From assembly GCA_934320845.1 (NCBI GenBank), contig CAKRFU010000010.1, forward strand, positions 54,099 through 118,098: a stretch of 64,000 nucleotides of DNA, in the 5' to 3' direction. A program made the position numbers and the translations under genes. This stretch comes from an uncultured Lachnospiraceae bacterium. GTDB lineage: Bacteria; Bacillota; Clostridia; Lachnospirales; Lachnospiraceae. Under the pieces are notes generated by a model. It made no database searches. It was not told where the DNA came from and saw only the letters and a program-made list of their open reading frames with translations. Below, in pieces: positions 18,327 to 26,501 of this stretch. Position 1 is the stretch's first letter. Each line of letters opens with the position of its first letter.

Positions 18327-21300
18327 TTATTTTACAGTTACCTTATATGTAACTTTGAACTTTCCGCTTTTAGCTGTAATTGTTGCTGTTCCTTTTTTAT
18401 TAGCAGTAACTTTTCCTGATTTATTTACAGAAAGTACAGCAGGTTTGCTTGATGTCCATTTGACACCTGATAATTTAACTCCATAACCTTTTACCTTAAA
18501 TTTAGCTGTTTTCTTTACTTTTAGTGAAGCTTTTTTGCTTGTAAATTTGATATAAGCTTTTTTTACTGTAAATGTCTTTGTGAGTTTCTTTGTTTTATCA
18601 CCGGCGGTGACCGTAGCAGTAATTGTTGTAGTTCCGACTTTTTTAGCTGTAATCTGTCCGGCATTTGTAACTGATGCAACATTAGGATTTGATGAAACAT
18701 ATGTTACAGTCTTTGTTACGGAAGGTGTTGAAGAAACAGAAAGTTTAGCTGTTTTTCCGGTATTTCCACCAACGTAAAGTGTTTTTGTGGAAGCATTAAA
18801 TGTAAGTGTAGGATATTCTGCTTTTTCCTGCTTATATTTAGCTTTTATATCATTTTCCGAAAGAGCAGTTGAATAAAATTCAATATTGTCAAACTGGGCA
18901 TTTTGTACATCGGAGCTGCTTGCAAGTGTACCGCTTCCAATTCTGATATCATTAATGGCTGAAAGCTTATTATCAGAAAGAGCGTTTGAAAGATCGGCTT
19001 CCTGATTTGTGATAAGATCACCGTTGATATATGTCTTAATACCATCTTCAGAAACAGTATAAACTACATGACTCCATAAGCCTGTAATAAGTGATACCAT
19101 ATAACTGCCCTTTGATGAACCATCAAGGCTTACAAAATCAGCATAAACACTGGAATGAAGTGATGTATAAGGATAGTTGTTTCGGCTGGTCGTTGACTTG
19201 GCTTCAAATAAAGCTGTTTCATCATTTGTCTGTGAACCTGTTTTTACCCACATACCTACAGTGAAACCTGATTTGTCGATGTTTTTAAATAAATCAGCAG
19301 GAAGTGATAAATAGCTTTCCTCCTGTTTTTTGTTTTTGATATTAAGTATGTTTCCGTACCATGCATCTTTGCTTACCGTGGCATTGCCCATAAGTGTTGC
19401 ATCTGCAACAGATTTTCCGCTGCTTGTTACGGATTTATTATTTACCGTCTCAAAATCATATTTATAGTCAGGTGTAAGTGAAGCAGCGAGAACAGTTGTC
19501 TTATAAGCTTTTGATACTGTTTCATTGCCTGATTTAATAGTTGCTGTAAGTGTTACTTCTGTTTCTTCAGAGGCTTTTGTGACTTTTCCTTCGTTTGATA
19601 TGATATCAGTGTTGCTTGAAGTCCATGTTATAGTTGAACCTTTAAAGCCTTCGGTAGGAAGTGAAATATCAGAAGTTGTTTTTGATAATACAGGACAATT
19701 TGAATCGAGATTTTCGGCAGCTCTTTCAACTATGTCCTTATCGGTATATTTATATGATTCTTTTCTTACACCCCAGATAGACTGGTTGTTTGTACCGATG
19801 GCAGAAAAAGTCATAACCTTCTTACATTCCTTTGACTCATCATGCTGAAGGAAGAATACACCACTGTAAGTTACTTTATTTATAGTGGCATTCATATAGT
19901 ATGTACCGTCTTTAGCTGTCCATGTACCTGTCACATCGCCTGAGATAGTGCCATCGGCATTTAATTTTATAGACTGTGTTTTTGCAGTAGCTGTTCCGAC
20001 TTTTCCGTGATTTACGAATTCATATTCTCCGACGATTTCATCTTTTGCATATCCTGTTTCTGAAATTTTATCACCTTTATTTTCAAAAGGAGCTGTTACC
20101 GGCCAGCCATCTTCATTCTGGAACTGCTGATGAACTCTTAACTGATGATATTCTCCGCTGTCTGAAAATCTTGTGTGGTAGAAAAGGTACATCTGACCGT
20201 CATCATCAATCATGGCTGAGTTGTGACCCTCTGCCTTATAATATTTATCAAGACATGAGAATTTGTATGTTCCCATAACTTTAATGCCGACATCGTTGTG
20301 GTCTTTTTTTGAAGATACAAACATGTTTGCGTTGTTTCCAGCAGCATCAAGGAATGGGCCGTCAGGATTTTTTGAACGGAAGAGTCGCATATTATATCCC
20401 TCGTCAGCTCGAAGTCCGTCATATGTCATATATAAATAGAAGTAATCAGTTTTTTCATCATAAAGCATGAAAGGACCTTCGCCTGACTTTCCGTTGCCTC
20501 CTGCTATTCGTGTACCGAAATACTGGTCTACCAAAAGTCCATCATCTCTTGTATAAGTTTTTCCGGGATATTTTGCCTTGCCTGTTGCAGGGTCAATTTC
20601 AAGTGTAAAAATACCACCAGACCATGATCCGTAAGTCATCCACATTTTACCATCTTTATCATAGTAGATTTCAGGATCAATTGCATTTGGGGCATAACCG
20701 TTATTGTAGGAATCCCCGGAAGACCATGTTGTATCATATTTTTCAATCTGACCACTTTTTATAAGCTCAGGAATATTTGTATTTGTGTAGCTTATGTCTT
20801 TAGCACCTTCAAAAATAGGTTTGTTTTTAGTGAAGCCGGAATATATAAGTGTGTCTACACATGTGAAAGGACCTTCAATACTCTTTGAAACACCGAAAGC
20901 TATAACAGAACGGATATAAGAGGAACTTGTACAGAAATAAATCATGTATGCTCCCTTTGTTCCGTCATCATTAACATAGTCAGGATTCCAAAAAACATCA
21001 GGAGCCCATACGTTGTAAAAAGATGCATCCTGATCGTGATCACCTGCCCATTTAAACGGCTTTTGAAGATTTGTAGGCATATTTCCGAAAACAAAATTAT
21101 TTGTTGCTGTTGAAGGGTTACCGGCATTCAAATCTGTTGAAAGCTGCGTCCAGTTTACAAGGTCAGTAGATTTTGCTACTGCCGTATGTGAACCATATAC
21201 GTAATAAGTTCCGTCTGATGACTTAGTAATAGATGGGTCATGTACAGAAACTCTGTTTGGAGAGCTTGAGACATTAGTTACGCTTGCTGCTTTTGCAACA

Positions 21301-21407
21301 CTTTCATTATTAAATAAGGAAAGCTGTGGAATTGAAGCAGAAGCACTGGAGAATGCAAGTGCTGTCGAAAGCATGATAGCACCGACACGCTTAAAGTTTT
21401 TCTTCAT
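18327..21407 (-). CDS. Secreted multidomain GH43 endo-arabinanase-like enzyme
   Basis: A 1026-residue exported enzyme. After the signal peptide (about 1-41, ending VAKAA), a GH43 domain covers about 50-440, with base Asp57 (VHDPSI), Asp244 (AIDPEIYY) and acid Glu310 (SGEGPF); the layout fits endo-1,5-alpha-arabinanases. A GH43 C-terminal beta-barrel module follows (about 465-555). Then come an atrophied bacterial Ig domain (about 580-645), a LamG/concanavalin-like module (about 650-850), and two Ig-like Big_2 repeats ending in a Lys-rich tail YKVTVK. There is no LPXTG anchor. The start follows GGAGG by 7 bases. It is divergently transcribed from the second secreted GH43 gene at 21725. Confidence 0.9.
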   Translation of the reverse strand: MKKNFKRVGAIMLSTALAFSSASASIPQLSLFNNESVAKAASVTNVSSSPNRVSVHDPSITKSSDGTYYVYGSHTAVAKSTDLVNWTQLSTDLNAGNPSTATNNFVFGNMPTNLQKPFKWAGDHDQDASFYNVWAPDVFWNPDYVNDDGTKGAYMIYFCTSSSYIRSVIAFGVSKSIEGPFTCVDTLIYSGFTKNKPIFEGAKDISYTNTNIPELIKSGQIEKYDTTWSSGDSYNNGYAPNAIDPEIYYDKDGKMWMTYGSWSGGIFTLEIDPATGKAKYPGKTYTRDDGLLVDQYFGTRIAGGNGKSGEGPFMLYDEKTDYFYLYMTYDGLRADEGYNMRLFRSKNPDGPFLDAAGNNANMFVSSKKDHNDVGIKVMGTYKFSCLDKYYKAEGHNSAMIDDDGQMYLFYHTRFSDSGEYHQLRVHQQFQNEDGWPVTAPFENKGDKISETGYAKDEIVGEYEFVNHGKVGTATAKTQSIKLNADGTISGDVTGTWTAKDGTYYMNATINKVTYSGVFFLQHDESKECKKVMTFSAIGTNNQSIWGVRKESYKYTDKDIVERAAENLDSNCPVLSKTTSDISLPTEGFKGSTITWTSSNTDIISNEGKVTKASEETEVTLTATIKSGNETVSKAYKTTVLAASLTPDYKYDFETVNNKSVTSSGKSVADATLMGNATVSKDAWYGNILNIKNKKQEESYLSLPADLFKNIDKSGFTVGMWVKTGSQTNDETALFEAKSTTSRNNYPYTSLHSSVYADFVSLDGSSKGSYMVSLITGLWSHVVYTVSEDGIKTYINGDLITNQEADLSNALSDNKLSAINDIRIGSGTLASSSDVQNAQFDNIEFYSTALSENDIKAKYKQEKAEYPTLTFNASTKTLYVGGNTGKTAKLSVSSTPSVTKTVTYVSSNPNVASVTNAGQITAKKVGTTTITATVTAGDKTKKLTKTFTVKKAYIKFTSKKASLKVKKTAKFKVKGYGVKLSGVKWTSSKPAVLSVNKSGKVTANKKGTATITAKSGKFKVTYKVTVK

Positions 21408-21458
21408 GATATTACCTCCGTAAAAATCTTAAGTTTAAAATAGTTAATTTCATATAAA

Positions 21459-21487
21459 AGAATATCATATGTATTCAATATTTACAA
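21459..21487 (-). promoter_or_regulatory. Candidate promoter for the secreted GH43 gene on the minus strand
   Basis: On the minus strand: TTGTAA (21487-21482), a 17-base spacer and TATTCT (21464-21459) preceded by TG, making an extended -10. It lies about 50 bases before the start. Confidence 0.5.
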
Positions 21488-21579
21488 CAAAAATGCTGTT
21501 TTATTTTGCGAAAAGCTAAAATAAAAGCAATATTTGTATGTAAAATACATAAAAATAGCAAAAAATATCAAGGTTTATA

Positions 21580-21608
21580 TTGCAAATTTTATATGTGTTG
21601 TATATAAT
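21580..21608 (+). promoter_or_regulatory. Promoter for the secreted GH43 gene on the plus strand
   Basis: TTGCAA (21580-21585), a 17-base spacer and TATAAT (21603-21608). The gene-free stretch 21408-21724 contains the two divergent promoters and a small palindrome ATGTA-AAA-TACAT at about 21538-21550 between them, a possible shared operator. Confidence 0.75.
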
Positions 21609-21724
21609 GTTAAACAAAATATAAAATATTTTTAGTTTTATTAAAAATATTAAAAAAATGTAACTATTCTAAAAAATAGCAGCTCTGATTTTAGAAGAAA
21701 TGTATTATTGAGAGGAGAAAGAGT

Positions 21725-23920
21725 ATGAGAAAGACAAAATTATTTGCCGGCGTGCTCGCACTCAGTCTTGCAGTTACTTCTGTACCTGCAATAAACAGTT
21801 TTGTGGGTGTGGATAAGGCTGAAGCATCTGAGAGTGATATGGCATCTGCAGCTTCAGGAAGCAGCATTACTAAAGAACCGCTTGGTGAAGGTGAGGTTGA
21901 AGTTGCAAAGAGCCAGTACACAAATCCTATCGGAGGTTATGACAACGAAGGTAAGCTTACATATGGTGGTGACCCGTCTGCCATGGTAGATGGAGATACT
22001 GTATATCTTTATACCGGACACGATATAGCTACAGGTGATTCATATGTTATCGACGGATGGATTTGCTATTCTACTAAGGACTTGCTCAATTGGAAATATG
22101 AAGGCGAGATTATGAATGCGAAAAATATTCCGTGGGCAAGTAATAAGACATCAGCCTGGGCGGCTCAGACTGTTAAACACAATGGAAAATATTATTTCTA
22201 CTACTGTACATGGGATAAAACTACAAGTGATGGACAGCAGTCTATAGGTGTTGCAGTTTCAGACAGCCCTACAGGACCGTTTGAAGATATAGGAAAACCT
22301 ATTGTAAGCGGTAAGGTTACAGATATAGGTACTGAGTCAAGTACATGGAATGATATCGACCCTACAGTATGGATTGAGAATGATGAAAATGGTGTAGAAC
22401 ATCGTTATCTTGCATGGGGAAATGGAAACTTCTACATTTGTGAATTAAATGATGATATGATTTCAGTTAAAGATCAGAATGGTGACGGAAAGATTACAGG
22501 CGGTAAATCAGTTAAAAATGCTGATGTTATTCAGAAGGATTCACCTGAAGGTCCTTATACAGAGGCACCATGGCTTTACAGAAGACAGGATGAAAACGGA
22601 AACTATTATGGAAAATATTACCTTTTCTATGCATCAGGCTGGCGAGAGGGAATGGCTTACTCTACAACAGATGACCTTATGAACGGACAGTGGGAATTTG
22701 GAAAAGAGATAGCAAGACCAAACGTAACATCAAATACAAACCATATGGCAGTTATTGATTTTAAGGGAAAGACATATTTTATTTACCACAATGGTGCACT
22801 TGCAGGTGGAAATGGCTACCGCAGAGTTGCTAATATCACTGAACTTAAATTCAATGAAGACGGAAGTATTGATGAAGTACCTGAGACTACAGCAGGTATA
22901 GCAGGTACAACTACTAAGATTTATACAAAAGCTGGTGCAGGAGTGCTTGCCCATGAGAATTTTCTGAATTCAATATCTGATGCTGATTATCCATATAAAA
23001 ACGTATATGTAGGTGCTATGGGATACTCAGATGTAAAGGATGCACAGTGGGTTCTTACAGATGGAAAGGCAGACAAGACAAAACCGGCGTATGTTTCAAT
23101 TCAGTCTGAAAACAAGTCAGGTCTTTATCTTACGGTAAATGACAATGGAAAAGTAACTCTTGATCAGGATTCAGATGGAAAAGAGGAGACAGCTAAACGT
23201 CAGACATTCAGAAGCATAAAGGCTCTTGACGGCTCAGAAGATGGTGTTTCGTTTGAAAGCGTATATAAGCCGGGACAGTATCTTACTATTGTAAATGATG
23301 CATTAAAGATTACTGATGGTTCAGATAAGACAGCAGCAACATTTATTGTTGGAGAAAACAGCGAAACAACAGTGCTTCGTGGTATCAGTGTAACAGCCGG
23401 TATAAATGTTGTTACGCAGGGAGACAAGATTAAGAAAATCAATCTTAAAAGTGTAAAGGCTGTCTATTCAGATGAAACACAGAAGAAAGTTACTGATTAC
23501 AAAGTTGATTACTCAAAAATAAATGTTAACAAAATAGGAACACAGTATGCAATTGTTTCATATACAGAAGGAAATATTACAAAGAGTGCCTCTGTAGCAG
23601 TTTCAATTCTTCCAAAACTTAAAGCAGTTACAAAGCTTAAGGCGAAAGTTACAAAGAAAAAGAATGCTAAAAAAGCAAAAGTTGTACTTTCATGGAAAGG
23701 TGTATCAAAAGTAGACGGATACGAAGTATACTATAAAGCAAGCAAGAACGGTAAGTTCAAGTATGTGACAGAGGCATCAGGCACAAAATGCACTGTATCT
23801 GAGGATGCATCTTTTAAAGCAGGTAAGACATACTGGGTAGGTGTAAAGGCTTATAGAGAATATAATGGAAAGACACTTACAGGTCCTATGAAATCTTTGA
23901 AGGTAAAGATTGCCAAATAA
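21725..23920 (+). CDS. Secreted GH43 arabinosidase with beta-trefoil, Ig and FN3 modules
   Basis: A 731-residue exported enzyme: signal peptide to about residue 34 (KAEA), then a GH43 propeller (about 65-400) with Asp83 in GGDPSA, Asp212 in DIDPTV and Glu280 in YTEAPW. A beta-trefoil-like carbohydrate-binding region (about 410-545, AbfB-like) follows. A Big_4-type Ig domain spans about 555-625, and a fibronectin type III domain spans about 630-731, ending in the Lys-rich LKVKIAK. It probably cleaves arabinan or arabinoxylan side chains outside the cell. The module order differs from the divergent GH43 gene, so the two are not recent duplicates. It has a strong GAGAGGAG ribosome site. Confidence 0.88.
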   Translation: MRKTKLFAGVLALSLAVTSVPAINSFVGVDKAEASESDMASAASGSSITKEPLGEGEVEVAKSQYTNPIGGYDNEGKLTYGGDPSAMVDGDTVYLYTGHDIATGDSYVIDGWICYSTKDLLNWKYEGEIMNAKNIPWASNKTSAWAAQTVKHNGKYYFYYCTWDKTTSDGQQSIGVAVSDSPTGPFEDIGKPIVSGKVTDIGTESSTWNDIDPTVWIENDENGVEHRYLAWGNGNFYICELNDDMISVKDQNGDGKITGGKSVKNADVIQKDSPEGPYTEAPWLYRRQDENGNYYGKYYLFYASGWREGMAYSTTDDLMNGQWEFGKEIARPNVTSNTNHMAVIDFKGKTYFIYHNGALAGGNGYRRVANITELKFNEDGSIDEVPETTAGIAGTTTKIYTKAGAGVLAHENFLNSISDADYPYKNVYVGAMGYSDVKDAQWVLTDGKADKTKPAYVSIQSENKSGLYLTVNDNGKVTLDQDSDGKEETAKRQTFRSIKALDGSEDGVSFESVYKPGQYLTIVNDALKITDGSDKTAATFIVGENSETTVLRGISVTAGINVVTQGDKIKKINLKSVKAVYSDETQKKVTDYKVDYSKINVNKIGTQYAIVSYTEGNITKSASVAVSILPKLKAVTKLKAKVTKKKNAKKAKVVLSWKGVSKVDGYEVYYKASKNGKFKYVTEASGTKCTVSEDASFKAGKTYWVGVKAYREYNGKTLTGPMKSLKVKIAK

Positions 23921-23988
23921 TGGCGTATTGAATAAATATACAATTTAAAGTTATATTTACGAAATGTTAATAATTTAGTCATAAACTG

Positions 23989-24017
23989 TTGACAAATAGA
24001 TGAATAAATGCTAAAAT
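23989..24017 (+). promoter_or_regulatory. Strong promoter for the LamG protein gene
   Basis: A consensus TTGACA (23989-23994), a 17-base spacer and TAAAAT (24012-24017), about 50 bases before the ATG at 24070. The gene is therefore independent of the upstream GH43 gene. Confidence 0.82.
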
Positions 24018-24069
24018 AATTTACAAATCAATAAAGAAATAAATTCTTTTAATAAAGGGAGGAATAAAA

Positions 24070-24954
24070 ATGTATAAGAAATTTTTAAGTGGTGTTTTAG
24101 CAGCAGCTATGGTTATAGGTGGAGCTGCATATGCAGCAAAACCTGCATCAGTTGATGCAGCAGGCGCTCCAAAGCCTAAGTACACATTCAGCATGAATGG
24201 TGCAAGCAAAAATGTAGTTGGTGTTGCTCGTAAGGGTGATACAAGTGCCGGCGGTACAGGAAATACAAAGACAGGTGTTGTTCCAACAGCAAACAAGAAA
24301 GCTAAACTTCAGTACAAGAAGGGTAAACATGGAAAAGCTCTTTACATTTCAAGAACTGTTGGTGGAAAAGCAGCTTCTATGGGTGCTCAGCTTAAAGGTG
24401 TTAAGCTTGGTTCTAAGTCTTGGACAGTTTCATTCTGGGTTAAACCTGATACAGACCTTTCAAACTTCATGTCAATGTTCTTCACAGGAAACCACATTGC
24501 AGATCCTAAGAATACAAAATGGCTTTCAATCACAAAGGATTCATGGTTAGACAATAAAGCTAATTCACCTACAATCTGGTCACACAGCGTTACAAAAGGA
24601 AAGAACGATCAGTTCCCATGGTACGGATATCAGAACAAGAAAGGTACTTGGCAGGCAAATTTAGCAGTTAAAGCTAATAAGTGGACACACATCACACTCG
24701 TTGTAAATACAAAGCAGACATGTGAATACGGTACAAAGGGTAAATCAGGATATGTTAAATCATATCATGCATGGACATATGTAAATGGTAAACTCTTCGG
24801 AAACGGAACAGTTGCTAAGGGAACTATGTCAAACTCTAACTCATTCTTCCTCGGACTCAATGCTTGGGATATGGGATTCAAGGGATACTTTGATGATGTT
24901 AAACTTTGGGACAAGGCTCTTACAGCTAAACAGGTAAAAGCTATCGCTAAATAA
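24070..24954 (+). CDS. Secreted LamG-domain protein without a catalytic domain
   Basis: A 294-residue exported protein: signal peptide 1 to about 31 (ending VDAAG), then a single LamG/concanavalin-like jelly roll covering most of the rest (SWTVSFWVKPD, WTHITLVVNTK, GYFDDVKLWDKALTAKQVKAI). Such modules bind carbohydrates in other secreted enzymes, but here nothing else is attached. The protein is very rich in Lys, and codon choice is biased to A/T-ending codons typical of abundant proteins. The strong promoter, GGGAGG site and perfect terminator suggest high expression. A free carbohydrate-binding or adhesin role is inferred. Confidence 0.75.
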   Translation: MYKKFLSGVLAAAMVIGGAAYAAKPASVDAAGAPKPKYTFSMNGASKNVVGVARKGDTSAGGTGNTKTGVVPTANKKAKLQYKKGKHGKALYISRTVGGKAASMGAQLKGVKLGSKSWTVSFWVKPDTDLSNFMSMFFTGNHIADPKNTKWLSITKDSWLDNKANSPTIWSHSVTKGKNDQFPWYGYQNKKGTWQANLAVKANKWTHITLVVNTKQTCEYGTKGKSGYVKSYHAWTYVNGKLFGNGTVAKGTMSNSNSFFLGLNAWDMGFKGYFDDVKLWDKALTAKQVKAIAK

Positions 24955-25035
24955 TATAGGTTTAAAGGCAGATAGCAGCCTATGGCGTTACATATGAAAT
25001 TTGTTTAGTATAAATTGCATATAAAATAAAAACTG

Positions 25036-25078
25036 GCGCATGGTAAATTTGTATAGAATTTACCATGCGCTTTTTGTG
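25036..25078 (+). terminator. Terminator of the LamG protein gene
   Basis: A perfect 14-bp stem (GCGCATGGTAAATT at 25036-25049, complement at 25057-25070) is followed by TTTTT. Confidence 0.95.
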
Positions 25079-25135
25079 GATGAAGTCAGTTTATGCATAA
25101 TGTTCAAAAAAATATTAAAATATTATATTTTTATG

Positions 25136-25164
25136 TTGACATTTAGCTATTTGCATGTTATTAT
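25136..25164 (+). promoter_or_regulatory. Promoter for the Ig-tailed secreted protein gene
   Basis: TTGACA (25136-25141), a 17-base spacer and TATTAT (25159-25164) preceded by TGT, an extended -10. An overlapping TATAAT at 25162 would need a 20-base spacer. Confidence 0.78.
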
Positions 25165-25221
25165 AATAAAAACTAAAATAGTTTACGAAAATATTAAAAA
25201 GATTCGAGAGGAGAATAAGTC

Positions 25222-26172
25222 ATGAGAAAAAAAATTTTAGCAATCGCACTTGCAACTACAATGGCATTTTCTACAGCAGTTGTAGCAGTACCAAGTTATA
25301 AGAATGTTGCAGTAGCACAGGCAGCAGAGGAAGAGACAGGAGCACAGACATTTGACGGATGGTGGACTGCTCATACATTAGGTGATGAGATTACAGAGAC
25401 AGAAAAGACAGTGAATTTCAAAGCCATCACAGACAATGACCCTACAGCTATCAACAACTGGAACACACCAAGTTTTGTTATTTATTATGGCGATAAAAAT
25501 GAAGTACAGAGACCTGATGATTATATCGTGGATGGATATGATGAAGTAGCAGTTATTCGTTCAGATCTTTGGTCATGGTCAGCAGGTGGAGATATTACAA
25601 ATCCTGAAGGATATGCAGGAACAAACGAGCTTACATTCACAACAGAAAATGCACCGGCAGATTGGGCTGCATGGCTTGCAGATAATAAGAAGGGTGTAGA
25701 TGTATCATACACAACATCTATTAAAGACGGTGTAGTTACAGTTAAAGTAATAAACGATGGTATTATCGGTACAGCTACATTTAAATATGATGAGTCAAAA
25801 GGAAAGAAACTTTATATTTCAGTTACAGGTGAGAAGTGTACTATTGGAAAATTCCCTAAGGCACTTATCACAAAAGCTTGTGATGACCCATTTGAAAAGA
25901 GCAATGACAATACAAATACAACAAAGAAAAAATCAATGTCTGTAAAGAAAGTTACAGCTAAAGCAGGCACAAAGGTTGTTAAAGGAACAGTTTCAGTTGC
26001 AAATGCAAAAGTTAAAGTAACTGTTGGAAAAGCTAAAGCAAAAACAGCTAAGGTTAGTGGAAAGAACTTTACATTAAAGGTTTCTTCTGCACTTAAGAAG
26101 AACACAAAGATTACTGTAAAGGTTACAAAGTCTGGCTACAAGACAGTAACAAAGACTGTAAAAGTTAAATAG
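25222..26172 (+). CDS. Secreted protein with a binding-type N-terminal domain and an Ig-like tail
   Basis: A 316-residue exported protein. The signal peptide (about 1-35, ending VAQAA) is followed by a beta-sandwich-like domain (about 42-225) rich in surface Trp (DGWWTAH, RSDLWSWSAGG, PADWAAWLAD). It resembles carbohydrate-binding modules appended to clostridial beta-glycanases. The C-terminal 80 residues are a Lys/Val/Thr-rich Ig-like domain ending KTVTKTVKVK. No catalytic domain or anchor signal is present. It is flanked by its own promoter and terminator. The family assignment is tentative; a stand-alone carbohydrate-binding protein is the most likely reading. Confidence 0.65.
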   Translation: MRKKILAIALATTMAFSTAVVAVPSYKNVAVAQAAEEETGAQTFDGWWTAHTLGDEITETEKTVNFKAITDNDPTAINNWNTPSFVIYYGDKNEVQRPDDYIVDGYDEVAVIRSDLWSWSAGGDITNPEGYAGTNELTFTTENAPADWAAWLADNKKGVDVSYTTSIKDGVVTVKVINDGIIGTATFKYDESKGKKLYISVTGEKCTIGKFPKALITKACDDPFEKSNDNTNTTKKKSMSVKKVTAKAGTKVVKGTVSVANAKVKVTVGKAKAKTAKVSGKNFTLKVSSALKKNTKITVKVTKSGYKTVTKTVKVK

Positions 26173-26216
26173 GTTATAAGTTTATATTTGTAACATAAAT
26201 TTTCTCATTTATTATC

Positions 26217-26257
26217 CAAAATGGAGAGTCGGTTATGCCGGCTCTCTATTTTGTTTT
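26217..26257 (+). terminator. Terminator of the Ig-tailed protein gene
   Basis: A 16-bp stem with two mismatches (26217-26232 against 26238-26253) ends in TTTTGTTTTG. Confidence 0.88.
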
Positions 26258-26328
26258 GTAAAAATATTATTTTTAATTATTATGTGACAATACTTTTTGA
26301 TAAGTTTTATTCAATAAGGAAAAAGTGT

Positions 26329-26357
26329 TTGACTTCATACTATATGCGAAATATAAT
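26329..26357 (+). promoter_or_regulatory. Promoter for the Tp47-like gene
   Basis: TTGACT (26329-26334), a 17-base spacer and TATAAT (26352-26357). The leader of about 140 bases holds a degenerate copy of the dispersed palindromic repeat (26428-26472). The gene-free stretch 26173-26501 is thus a terminator, a promoter and this repeat. Confidence 0.75.
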
Positions 26358-26427
26358 GATTGATGTTCAAGTGAGTTATGACTTACCAAACTTAGAAAGA
26401 GGTAACAAAAATGACTGGGACAAAAAT

Positions 26428-26472
26428 ATGATATAAGATTCAAAATATCTTTTGAACCCAATATCATAATAT
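26428..26472. repeat. Degenerate copy (A) of the dispersed palindromic repeat
   Basis: The inner palindrome TTCAAAA-TATC-TTTTGAA is enclosed by ATGATAT / ATATCAT. About 25 of 29 bases agree with the core of copy B at 47478-47508. It lies in the leader of the gene at 26502. Confidence 0.6.
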
Positions 26473-26501
26473 TAAAATTATACACATGATAGGAGACAGC
26501 A

